Assembly (NCBI GenBank): GCA_965247295.1
Contig: CBDFGQ010000005.1
Span: 248,001 to 312,000 of the forward strand
Direction of reading: 5' to 3'
DNA: 64,000 nt
Source of the DNA: CBDFGQ01 sp965247295
GTDB taxonomy: Bacteria; Chloroflexota; Dehalococcoidia; Lucifugimonadales; JAGWBF01
Shown here: piece after piece, positions 8,685-16,674 of the stretch
How positions within the stretch are numbered: the stretch's first letter is position 1
How the letters are laid out: every line of letters starts with the position of its first letter
The notes under the pieces: model-generated
What the model was told of the DNA's origin: nothing
Database searches by the model: none
Seen by the model: only the letters and a program-made list of their open reading frames with translations
Made by a program: the position numbers and the translations under genes

Positions 8685-9917
8685 GTGAAGCTCATATCCG
8701 GACCAACCCTGATAGACGGAACGGGAGCGCCACCCGTAAAGGACGCGGCGGTTCTGGTTAACGACGATGGACGCATCGATGCAATAGGGCCTAGGGCCGC
8801 AGTTGCCGTCCCGCCTGACGTCGATGTGATCCAGGCAACTGGTATGACACTCCTGCCCGGGCTTATCGACTGCCATGATCACTTGAGCTCGTTCACCTAC
8901 GATATTATGAGCCGCTGGGGTCTCACGGAGCCCAGGAGCCTCCGCCACCTGCGCATCGCCAGGGTTATGGAGGAGACCCTGTTGACGGGCTACACCACCA
9001 TTCGGGACTGCGGCTGGCTGGACGCGGGATTCAAGTTGGCCGTGGACGAAGGACTGATCGTCGGACCAAGATTGCTGGTAGCCACCAGCCCCATGTCCCC
9101 CACCCATGGGAATGCCGAGAGGACTAGCGGGTCCGGCCATTGGCCTCCGGCGCCTCTCGACCCTCTCCTGCCTGGGGGAATCGCGGACGGACCAGATGCG
9201 GTGCGGGCCAAGGTGAGAGAGCTGGTCAGAGTTGGCGCCGACCTGATCAAGGTCTTCCAGACGGGTTGGGGAAGGTCAACCCACGGCTCCATGGACGTCG
9301 CTTACGGCAGAGACGAGCTGGAGGCCCTCATCGACGAGGCCCACATTCAGGGCAAGAAGGTAGCCAGCCATGCTGTAGGGGGGCCTGGATTACGGATGTC
9401 CGTAGAGGCGGGAGTGGATACCATCGAACACGGATCATACCTGGACCAGGATCCGGAACTGCTGAGGATGATGGCGGACAAGAACATCTTCTTCGTGCCG
9501 ACCTTCACCGTGTTCATTTTCCACGCCGAGAAGGGTACTCCTCACGCCCAGCTTGAAGCTCGCGATTTTCGGCAGAACCACATCGAGAGCGTGCAAAAGG
9601 CGCTGGCCGCAGGGGTAAAGGTGGTGGCTGGGACCGACTCCGGCGGTTGGGTCCACGGCAACAACGCCCAGGAGCTTCAGTGCCTGGTGGAAGCCGGCAT
9701 GACCCCGATGCAAGCAATCATGGCGGCCACGGGTTGGGCAGCCGAATGCTGCGGAATTGAAAAAGAGGTGGGCACCGTGGAGAAGGGTAAAGACGCCGAC
9801 CTGGTGGTGGTACACGGCGACCCACTGGGAGACATCACCATGCTACAGGACAAGAGTCGCATCAAGCTGGTCATGAAGCGTGGGAAAGTGTACTCCGACG
9901 TCCTTACCAGCGTTTAG
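8685..9917 (+). CDS. Amidohydrolase, imidazolonepropionase/prolidase-like
   Basis: A 410-residue metal-dependent amidohydrolase. Barrel ligands are visible: DCHDH (His64, His66), the bridging Lys189 in LIKVFQT, SHAVG (His229), EHG (His249) and GTDSGG (Asp318). The C-terminal beta-sandwich strand KDADLVVVHGDPL is intact. This pattern fits the Xaa-Pro dipeptidase/imidazolonepropionase-like subgroup that acts on peptides, N-acyl amino acids or related amides. An AGGAGCGGGGGAGG-type purine tract precedes the ATG. It has a paralogue at 52041-53297 and a close C-terminal remnant at 11600-11827. The substrate is unknown. Confidence 0.88.
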   Translation: MKLISGPTLIDGTGAPPVKDAAVLVNDDGRIDAIGPRAAVAVPPDVDVIQATGMTLLPGLIDCHDHLSSFTYDIMSRWGLTEPRSLRHLRIARVMEETLLTGYTTIRDCGWLDAGFKLAVDEGLIVGPRLLVATSPMSPTHGNAERTSGSGHWPPAPLDPLLPGGIADGPDAVRAKVRELVRVGADLIKVFQTGWGRSTHGSMDVAYGRDELEALIDEAHIQGKKVASHAVGGPGLRMSVEAGVDTIEHGSYLDQDPELLRMMADKNIFFVPTFTVFIFHAEKGTPHAQLEARDFRQNHIESVQKALAAGVKVVAGTDSGGWVHGNNAQELQCLVEAGMTPMQAIMAATGWAAECCGIEKEVGTVEKGKDADLVVVHGDPLGDITMLQDKSRIKLVMKRGKVYSDVLTSV

Positions 9918-9939
9918 TCCAATCGGTATTGATTTGACG

Positions 9940-10394
9940 CCCTTCCCGGCGGAGTGCGGGCAGCCGGCCACCTTGATGCCGTCCAGGAGGTTGACGTCCG
10001 CGCCAGTACCCCAGGCGGTGGGTGGGCGCATGGCGCCCGTGACTACCACGGGTTTCCGGCTCCTCGCGGTAAGGTTCTGGAAGTATGCCGTCTCCTCCAG
10101 GGTAGCGGTGCCGTCGGTTGCGGCCACGCCGGCCGCCTCCGGCTCCTAACTGATGACTTCGTTGATGCGCTTGGCCAGCGCCAGCCAGTGGCCGATCTCC
10201 ACGCTGGTACGAGCTACGTTGATGAACTGCTCCGCCTTGACTCTGGCGTATTCCTCGGCCTCCGGGACCCGGTCCAGCGGGGCACGGATGCCCGCGGCGC
10301 TGTACTCGGTGCTATCCTTTCTGTTGGCCTCCTGGGTGGCGATGGTACCGCCGGTGCCCAGCAGGTAGACACGGGGCTTCTGTTGCGTACTCAT
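9940..10394 (-). pseudogene. L-asparaginase (type II-like) remnant
   Basis: From an ATG at 10394 the frame codes PRVYLLGTGGTIATQ, the N-terminal catalytic Thr loop of asparaginases, and runs to INEVIS. An in-frame TAG follows at about 10147. The same frame continues with VAATDGTATLEETAYF and PVVVTGAMRPP, the second asparaginase signature. The usual THGTDT reads ATDGTA, so catalytic residues are lost. Homology ends near 9940 and the C-terminal domain is missing. This is a clear pseudogene. Confidence 0.8.
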
Positions 10395-10495
10395 GGTTAC
10401 CTGCTCCAGGGGAGCGCGGGCGCACAAGATCGACATCGGCTCCAGCCCAAGCAATCCCTGTTCTTGGGGCATTATGCCCGGGAAAGACCACGAGC

Positions 10496-11110
10496 CTAAG
10501 CGCGGAGGGCTGCGGTGACCTCGTCGGTGGTGCGAACGCGGACCAGAAGAGGCAGCACTTTCTCGAGGATGTACTCGTGCACGTCCTTTTCGGGACCGTC
10601 GCAACAGTCGCTGACCACTACGCACTGGAGGTCCAGGTTCTTAGCCTCTCGGGCCGTTCCCTCCACGCTTCGGGGGGTGGATATGCCGCCCACCAGAATG
10701 GTGTCGACGCCCCGATCGTTCAGTATCCCTCCCACGTTGGTCCCGTAGAAGGCGCTGAAGCGGGACTTGGCCACGATGTAATCCCCTGGCTCGCGTTTGA
10801 GCTCATCTATGACCTCGGGGCCCGGAGCGCCCGGCTCCAGGGACTGGCCACCCCCTCCTCCTCTGGGCGGAGCAGCATCGGCGATGGTCCGGGGAGCGTC
10901 GGTGCCGTCGGCTCGACGGTAGGTGGTGATGTAGATGATCGGGGAGCCTCCGGCGCGGCACTGGGCTATCAGCTTCTGGAAGTTCTTTACCAGGTCCACA
11001 CGTCCGGGTGGCAGCGTGTAGGGCGACCCCTGGCCCTTGGCCGTGGAGTTGATCATGTCGATGATGATGAAGGCGGTCTTCTTCGGGTCGAGCTTCAGGG
11101 CGTCGGGCAT
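10496..11110 (-). CDS. Isochorismatase-family cysteine hydrolase homologue with Cys replaced by Ser
   Basis: A 204-residue isochorismatase-like protein. Asp18 (IIIDMI) and Lys115 (AKSRFSAF) of the catalytic triad are present. The position of the nucleophilic cysteine (usually NVCVE.TA) reads STPRSVEGTA, giving Ser148. The protein keeps the fold motifs, including the cis-peptide region and GVDTILVGG. Family members hydrolyse isochorismate, nicotinamide, N-carbamoyl compounds or ureido acids. The Ser may alter chemistry or abolish it. A TGCTATATT element lies upstream at 11203-11211. Confidence 0.85.
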   Translation of the reverse strand: MPDALKLDPKKTAFIIIDMINSTAKGQGSPYTLPPGRVDLVKNFQKLIAQCRAGGSPIIYITTYRRADGTDAPRTIADAAPPRGGGGGQSLEPGAPGPEVIDELKREPGDYIVAKSRFSAFYGTNVGGILNDRGVDTILVGGISTPRSVEGTAREAKNLDLQCVVVSDCCDGPEKDVHEYILEKVLPLLVRVRTTDEVTAALRA

Positions 11111-11202
11111 TCTGTACCTCCTAATCAGGCTTGGCTTAGAAACGCAGGGGTAACGTGGACACGGGCAAGGATTCGCCCGCCAAGGTCTCCGGAAGCGGAT
11201 TT

Positions 11203-11211
11203 AATATAGCA
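11203..11211 (-). promoter_or_regulatory. Extended -10 promoter element for the isochorismatase-family gene
   Basis: TGCTATATT on the minus strand, about 95 bases before the start at 11110. It is a variant of the extended -10 seen elsewhere in the window. Confidence 0.4.
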
Positions 11212-11309
11212 TGGCTCAGCAGGCTGTCAAGGCGACGCCGTTCCGGAATAATCTTCACCAACGGCACGGCGGTTGGGAGGACATAGCGGAAACGATCAGG
11301 AGGTTGGCA

Positions 11310-11600
11310 TGGTCGAGATGAACGACGTGCTGCGACAGGTGGACTTCTTCCTGACTCCCACCTCGCCCGTCGTGGCCTGGGGGCTAGGGGAGTCTGGGCG
11401 GTTGTGGGAGAGAATCACCGACGTCGTCCGCGCCCTGGCCAGCTTCACCGCCCCCTTCAATCTGACTGCCATCCCGCCATCTCGGTCCCATGTGGGCTGT
11501 CCGCCGAGGGGTTACCCATCGGTTTGCAGATCGCCGGGAGGGCCTTCGACGAGGAGACAGTGCTCAGTGTCACCCACGCCTACGAGCCGGCCACGCCATG
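11310..11600 (+). pseudogene. Amidase C-terminal remnant, frameshifted
   Basis: The frame codes DVLRQVDFFLTPTSPV and FTAPFNLTAIP, then continues in the next frame as AISVPCGLSAEGLPIGLQI and AYEPATPW. This is the C-terminal part of an amidase-signature enzyme (compare PTISLPCGQNSDGLPLSIQ in the intact amidase at 3773-5179). One missing C near 11474 would restore the frame. The catalytic Ser-Ser-Lys region is absent. Confidence 0.7.
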
Positions 11601-11827
11601 GGTGGGCCTGGAGGGCGAGGCCGGCCTGGTTCAGGGAGGGCAAGTTGGCGGACATCCTGATCCTCGACAGTGACCCCCTCACCCACATAACCGTCCTTCA
11701 GGACAAGTCAAAGATGCCCACCCTCATCAAGGCCGGCCGGCAAGTGCACCTGAAGGCCTCGCTTCCCGAGGTGGAGCTGGAGGGGGCCGAGCATTCGGAA
11801 GCCCTTAGAGGGTACTCCTCGTTCTAA
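11600..11827 (+). pseudogene. Amidohydrolase C-terminal remnant fused behind the amidase tail
   Basis: Following GLEGEAGLV the frame changes and codes EGKLADILILDSDPLTHIT, then VLQDKSKMPTLIKAGRQV, ending at a TAA. This is the closing beta-sandwich of an amidohydrolase. It resembles the C-terminus of the intact gene at 8685-9917 (GDPLGDITMLQDKSRIKLV). No barrel domain remains. The join to an unrelated amidase tail points to deletion between two former genes. Confidence 0.7.
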
Positions 11828-12035
11828 ACTGGCCCGGAGGAGGCCGCCGGAGCTTTTGACCGGGACGCCCCGCCCCAAGGACTTGTAACCGCCCGTTACG
11901 ATCCGATACCGATGATTCGCGTGGTGGCGTCGGAGCCTTAGACGGATGGGCCGATAAGAGGAGGGGTTACGATGGTGGCGAGCTAAGAGGACGATCCCAC
12001 TGGCTTCGCAGGTTAGCGGGGCCCCGTCCATAACC

Positions 12036-12215
12036 GTGCCTCTCGACGCGGAGCAGGAGAGGAGATTCCAGCGTCTGGTGGAGGAGACGACAATGATCGA
12101 TCTCCATCAGCTCCCGATGGTGAAACCGGAGGACCCCAGCCAGTTCTTGGAGTATCTGCGTGGTGACAGTCATGCGTGGGGGTACGAGGCGGTACGCCAC
12201 GGGGGTTCATCGCGG
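12036..12215 (+). pseudogene. Metallo-dipeptidase (M19-like) N-terminal remnant
   Basis: From GTG at 12036 the frame codes FQRLVEETTMIDLHQLPM and then EYLRGDSHAWGYEAVRHGG. This resembles the N-terminal barrel strand (IDLHxH) of membrane-dipeptidase-like or related amidohydrolase proteins, with the second His changed to Leu. Homology ends at about 12210, just before the tRNA-Leu gene. Assignment rests on one motif and is moderate. Confidence 0.45.
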
Positions 12216-12272
12216 CGACGAGGCTCGGGGACGAAGCGACGTGTGGTGAGGACCACCGAGGTATCCGGAACC

Positions 12273-12358
12273 TGGTGCCGAAGGCCGGAGTCGAACCGGC
12301 ACGGGGTCGCCCCCAACGGTTTTTGAGACCGCCGCGTCTACCATTCCGCCACTTCGGC
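12273..12358 (-). tRNA. tRNA-Leu (anticodon CAA)
   Basis: The minus strand gives GCCGAAG at the 5' end pairing with CTTCGGC, then A73 and an encoded CCA. A long variable arm is present (class II tRNA), with a T-loop GGTTCGACTCC and anticodon loop CTCAAAA in a GCGGT/ACCGT stem. Length with CCA is 86 bases. Confidence 0.95.
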
Positions 12359-12565
12359 ACGCCCACACGGAGGGGAAGAAGCCCCGCCGACTCCTCCAGT
12401 CCTCTGAGCAGCTGCCGATAGGCTGGAAGAGCACTAAATACAGCATAGCACCCACAATTATGTGTGTACAGGATGCCGCCAATGGCCAGCCACCACCTAC
12501 TCTACTCCAGCGTTAGTCGTATAATGGAGTGGGATTGTCGTTCCAACAAATGTGGGAGATGAGCG

Positions 12566-13759
12566 ATGGAGTTTGACGTCACCGTACTGCCAGGGGACGG
12601 CATCGGCCCCGAGGTGGTTGCCGAAGGGATAAAGGTGGTAAAGACGGTGGCCGCCAAGTACGAGCACCGGTTCAATCTCTATTACGACGACATGGGTGGC
12701 GCAGCCATAGACAAATACGGAGTCGCCCTGCGGCCCGAGACCCTCGAAAGGGCGCGCAAGTGCGACGCGGTACTGTTGGGGGCCGTGGGCGGTCCAAAGT
12801 GGGATGACCCTCGGGCAAAGGTCCGCCCCGAAGACGGGCTGCTTGCCATGCGCAGGGGGCTGGGTGTGTTCGCCAACATCCGGCCGGTTAAAGTACTCCC
12901 CGAATTGGCGGACTCCAGTGTGCTGAAGCCCGAAGTGCTCCAAGGCGTCGACATTTTGGTGATTCGCGAGCTTACCGGCGGTCTGTATTACGCGCTGCCC
13001 AAGCGCCGCCAGCACACCAGGAAGGGCTGGACGGGGGTGGACACCCTCCGTTACAGCCAGCAAGAGATAGAGCGTGTGCTGCGGGTAGGCTTCGAGATGG
13101 CCCGGGAACGCAGGAGGAAGCTGACATCGGTGGACAAGGCGAACGTGCTGGAAACTTCCCGGTTGTGGCGTCAGGTGGCCACCGACCTTGCCAGCGAATA
13201 TCCAGACGTGGAGCTGGAGCACATACTGGTGGACAACTGCGCCATGCAGCTGATACAGCGCCCCTCCAGGTTCGACGTCATCGTGGCCGAAAACACATTC
13301 GGAGACATACTGTCCGATGAAGCGGCGGTCCTCGTCGCGTCCATGGGGCTCTTGCCCTCGGCCAGCCTTGCCTCACTGCCCAAATCAGCAGGGCGGTCTC
13401 CAGGAGGGCAAGTTGGCCCGGAGACCGCATCTGTACCCCTCGAAGGCCGGAGGGCCCTCGGCCTGTACGAGCCAATCCACGGCACCGCACCAGACATCGC
13501 CGGACAGGGCGTCGCCAACCCCATCGCCACCATCCTCAGCGTAGCCCTGATGCTGCGCTACTCACTGGGCCTTCCAGCGGAGGCCGCCGACGTCGAGCGG
13601 GCCGTAGAAGAGGTGATCAAGGACGGCTACCGTACCCCCGACATCTTTCCGGCCACGCCCACCACACCCCCTCCTGGGGAAGCCCCAGCGCTCGCGTCTC
13701 CGGTAATCAAAAGGGTGGGCACCACAGAAATGGGCGACAGAATAGCCGAGGCACTCTAG
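12566..13759 (+). CDS. leuB: 3-isopropylmalate dehydrogenase
   Basis: A 397-residue member of the isopropylmalate/isocitrate dehydrogenase family, third step of leucine biosynthesis: NAD-dependent oxidative decarboxylation of 3-isopropylmalate. Visible motifs are LPGDGIGPEV, LLGAVGGPKWD, IRELTGGLYY, VDKANVLETSRLWR, ENTFGDILSDEAA and EPIHGTAPDIAGQG. The protein is about 40 residues longer than typical because of an insert after LLPSASL (residues about 272-296) and a Pro-rich stretch near 372-380. The insert lies before the LYEPIHG motif and may come from sequence drift. No other leu gene is adjacent. A TATAAT box lies at 12520-12525 and a GGGAGAT site precedes the ATG. Confidence 0.93.
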   Translation: MEFDVTVLPGDGIGPEVVAEGIKVVKTVAAKYEHRFNLYYDDMGGAAIDKYGVALRPETLERARKCDAVLLGAVGGPKWDDPRAKVRPEDGLLAMRRGLGVFANIRPVKVLPELADSSVLKPEVLQGVDILVIRELTGGLYYALPKRRQHTRKGWTGVDTLRYSQQEIERVLRVGFEMARERRRKLTSVDKANVLETSRLWRQVATDLASEYPDVELEHILVDNCAMQLIQRPSRFDVIVAENTFGDILSDEAAVLVASMGLLPSASLASLPKSAGRSPGGQVGPETASVPLEGRRALGLYEPIHGTAPDIAGQGVANPIATILSVALMLRYSLGLPAEAADVERAVEEVIKDGYRTPDIFPATPTTPPPGEAPALASPVIKRVGTTEMGDRIAEAL

Positions 13760-13818
13760 CCCTCTCCAGGCAGCCATCACGCCAGCATCGGAACATACTC
13801 CAGCCACTGCGAGGGGGA

Positions 13819-16137
13819 CTAGGGGCGCGGACCCTGGAATACCCGGTCCACTATCTGGTCAAGCTCCCCGGACGCCTCCCGGTCTTCCAGGTTTGAGGTC
13901 ACCGCCGTGAGGGTCCTTTGGTAGGCCTCAAGGAAGTCAGCGTCCACGTCACCCCTCTCTACGTGCGAGCTGTACAGCATCGCCGCCCCTTTCATCCGGC
14001 TCTCCAACCAGCCCGAGCCATTGTCTTTGAGCAGGGCGGCAAGGAACCGGCCATCCTTTTCCAGGGAGACGCCCAGACCCGGAGCGGCCTGGATGCGGTC
14101 GGAGTCGTAGGCGAAGACGATAAGGGACCCCATAACGATGTCTTGCAGGCCCTGGCGGTCCATCTCCCCTACCAGGTTAGCTGCCAGGCCCGGGTCAACC
14201 TGGATAAGGCCGTGCAGGATGCCCTCGGGACTTCGGGCATAGCCCTGGGGAACGGCCAGCAGCCCGGCAGCCTCGGGAAGGTCCGACGCAAGGATTTTCA
14301 CCGATGCCGCGGGTTGTGCCGTGATAAAGTCCCGGATCGGTAACTTCGAGTCTTTCAATATGGTCAATCCTGCCTCGAAGTCCGTGGTTCCCACGTCGGC
14401 GACTACCCTATAGGCCAATCTGGAGAAGGGCTCATCTATCTGAAAATTACCGGAGTTCTCCTCAAACAGAGTCTTTAGCCCTTGGACTATCTCGTCCGAA
14501 GAGTGGTGGGAAGTTATACGCAAGGCCTGAAGCAGCCGCTCGGGGTGAAGGGCATTGCTGAGGACCGCCGAAGGCTTGTTTTTCAGTGCCCTGAGGATGG
14601 TCTCATCGCTCATACGGTTTATCAGAACTCGCGCCAGCACTCTGTCAACATCCCGCATCATGTCCAAGATCACGGGTAGGTCCTTTTCCTGCTGGTCGTC
14701 GCTGAGGCCGTTCAAAAAGCCCTCCAGCTCGCCCGCACCCTTCTGTAGGTCCGTCCGGCCGGTGGATAGAAGGGCGTCCACTTCCCTCGCGTACCGGGCC
14801 AGCTTCCGGCTGAACTGCCCAACAACGTCCCCAACGGAGCGGAGGGCGGGCCCGTCGGAGGACCTTCCGTAGAGCTCCATCAGTACCTGGCTGGGGAGGA
14901 GAACGGCAAAGTTCACGAAGAAGGTGTCACCCAACCTATCCCTGAAGAACGCGGTCTGCAGGTCCAGGGGCAACTTTTCTCCTTCCAGGACGGCGTCCAG
15001 TGCATCCTCCAGCAGGGGCCCGCGCTCACCGGTATCGCCCAGGACCCGGGGATGCTTCTTGTGGAGCTTGAGCATTTCGCGGAGGTAATCTCGCCAGAAC
15101 TGAAAGCTCCTGTCCACGTTGGCGGCGTCCACGAGGCTGAATTCGCTGGCGACTATGAGGTCGAACTGCTGGGCGAAGTCTACCAGCCTCTGTCGTTCTT
15201 CCCTCTCAAGAAGGGATTTGACGCCATCCGGTATCCGGGTGACCGTTGAGGGTTTGAGGCTTCTGTATTGCCTCAGGGGAAGATGGGCTATGCCTACATA
15301 TACCTCCGCCGACCCTTTGTCTTCAGCGGAGAGTCCCAGGTACCAGGAGATAGCCTCTTCCCAGGTCTTGAACCCGCCACCACCCAAGAATCTGTCGAAG
15401 TACTTCCGCAAGATTGGAGGTATCAGGGCGAGGCTGGCTCCCGTGGTGTAAAGTAGGTCCGCCTCACCGAAGTGGAACAGGTCCGGGTCCACCTCCCTGG
15501 AGAGGTTGGGCAGGTTCCTGAAGCGGTCCCGGAGGGGTTCGTATCTGTCCGGCGGCTGGTACATGAAGGCAATCAGGTCTTGGTCGTACTGCTCCATGGC
15601 CGAACCGGCCCGCTCGCCTGACCGAGGGCGCCAGGTTAGCTCCGGGCGGCCCGATACCGGAAAGGTCCCGTAGTAAGAGTGGCTTATCTCGTGGAGGATG
15701 GAATGGGGGACCGCCTGGCCCACCCCGGCCCAGTGTTGATTCCCCAGGCTGCCGAACCACCCTGGCCGGCCCACCATCTGTCTAATGTCATAGCTCTCCA
15801 GCCAGTCCCTGCCACCCTGGCTAATGTTGTACAGGGACACGATCGCCTCCACCCTGTCCCTGATCCAGTCGCGGTCATCGCTTAGCTGCAGCTCGACGCC
15901 GGTGACGGGAGGGGTGGTAACGGCTAGAGGCACCGCCGTCGGGAGGACGGCAACGGATGGCGACGGGATTATCTGGTCAGCCGGAAACCCTTCGGCATGT
16001 ACAGGTACCCGTTCCGAGATATCGGACCCACGGGGATTCTGCGTCTCGAGGCTGGGGTCCTGGGTTGCCGGGGAGCCTGAACAGGCCGACAGGCCAAGGA
16101 CAAAGAGGAGCGAAAGGGGACCAAGAAATCGCTTCAT
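13819..16137 (-). CDS. Large lipoprotein with HEISH zinc-protease motif
   Basis: A 772-residue protein with a clear lipoprotein signal: a hydrophobic n-region and lipobox LSAC with Cys19. A Thr/Pro-rich linker follows (residues 25-80). HEISH at 149-153 in HSILHEISHSYYG is a classic HExxH zincin motif; a Glu third ligand downstream is not certain. The remaining 550 residues look alpha-helical and repeat-like, with no family I recognise. It lies outside the membrane if the signal is used. Its start abuts the JAMM-protease stop (16138), so the two are probably one operon. It is convergent with leuB. Confidence 0.75.
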   Translation of the reverse strand: MKRFLGPLSLLFVLGLSACSGSPATQDPSLETQNPRGSDISERVPVHAEGFPADQIIPSPSVAVLPTAVPLAVTTPPVTGVELQLSDDRDWIRDRVEAIVSLYNISQGGRDWLESYDIRQMVGRPGWFGSLGNQHWAGVGQAVPHSILHEISHSYYGTFPVSGRPELTWRPRSGERAGSAMEQYDQDLIAFMYQPPDRYEPLRDRFRNLPNLSREVDPDLFHFGEADLLYTTGASLALIPPILRKYFDRFLGGGGFKTWEEAISWYLGLSAEDKGSAEVYVGIAHLPLRQYRSLKPSTVTRIPDGVKSLLEREERQRLVDFAQQFDLIVASEFSLVDAANVDRSFQFWRDYLREMLKLHKKHPRVLGDTGERGPLLEDALDAVLEGEKLPLDLQTAFFRDRLGDTFFVNFAVLLPSQVLMELYGRSSDGPALRSVGDVVGQFSRKLARYAREVDALLSTGRTDLQKGAGELEGFLNGLSDDQQEKDLPVILDMMRDVDRVLARVLINRMSDETILRALKNKPSAVLSNALHPERLLQALRITSHHSSDEIVQGLKTLFEENSGNFQIDEPFSRLAYRVVADVGTTDFEAGLTILKDSKLPIRDFITAQPAASVKILASDLPEAAGLLAVPQGYARSPEGILHGLIQVDPGLAANLVGEMDRQGLQDIVMGSLIVFAYDSDRIQAAPGLGVSLEKDGRFLAALLKDNGSGWLESRMKGAAMLYSSHVERGDVDADFLEAYQRTLTAVTSNLEDREASGELDQIVDRVFQGPRP

Positions 16138-16536
16138 TTAGCCCACGTGCAACTCTTCTTCGGAGATGGTCCCGTCCACGATCCGAAAGGCCCGCAACGT
16201 GGGCGCCTCTTTGTCCATTAACGATATGATGATGTAGTAGGCTTCGGGCCAGGCAGCCAGGCGCACGTCGGTGGCCGATGGGTAGGCCTCGGAATGGGTA
16301 TGCGAGTGGTAGACGGCCCGGTGTTCCCAGCCGTTGTCCTCCATCTCGTTCCACAACGATATAAGCTCTTTAGAGTCCCAGCTAAACCGATAGGCGCTAT
16401 TTTCTACGTTGGTCATCCGGTACAGCTTGTGGAACCTTTCCGCAGTGCCCGCCAGGACTCCGCAGCACTCGATGGATGTGTCCTGCAGGGAATGGGCTAT
16501 CATCTCATCGCGGAACCTCTCTTCAATCTGGAGCAA
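16138..16536 (-). CDS. JAB/MPN+ (JAMM) metalloprotease
   Basis: 132 residues with the full JAMM zinc motif: Glu23 in SIECCGVLAG, His77-x-His79 in YHSHTH, Ser87 and Asp90 (HxH-x10-D). Prokaryotic JAB proteins of this size include the CysO-cysteine peptidase Mec and other deconjugating enzymes that cut after a C-terminal diglycine or release cysteine from a sulfur-carrier protein. No ThiS/CysO-like carrier or cysM is nearby. It is directly upstream of the HEISH lipoprotein with no gap. Confidence 0.88.
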   Translation of the reverse strand: MLQIEERFRDEMIAHSLQDTSIECCGVLAGTAERFHKLYRMTNVENSAYRFSWDSKELISLWNEMEDNGWEHRAVYHSHTHSEAYPSATDVRLAAWPEAYYIIISLMDKEAPTLRAFRIVDGTISEEELHVG

Positions 16537-16674
16537 GCTCGATCCTCCAACCTGGTCTCCTAACTATAACTTAACCCGCCACCCCGCTCTTTTGCAACTC
16601 TGCACACCTCGCGGGGTCCTTTCGCGTGTTGGACGCCCCTTGGAGTATAATTGATAGTAGCGCCACGGAGACCA

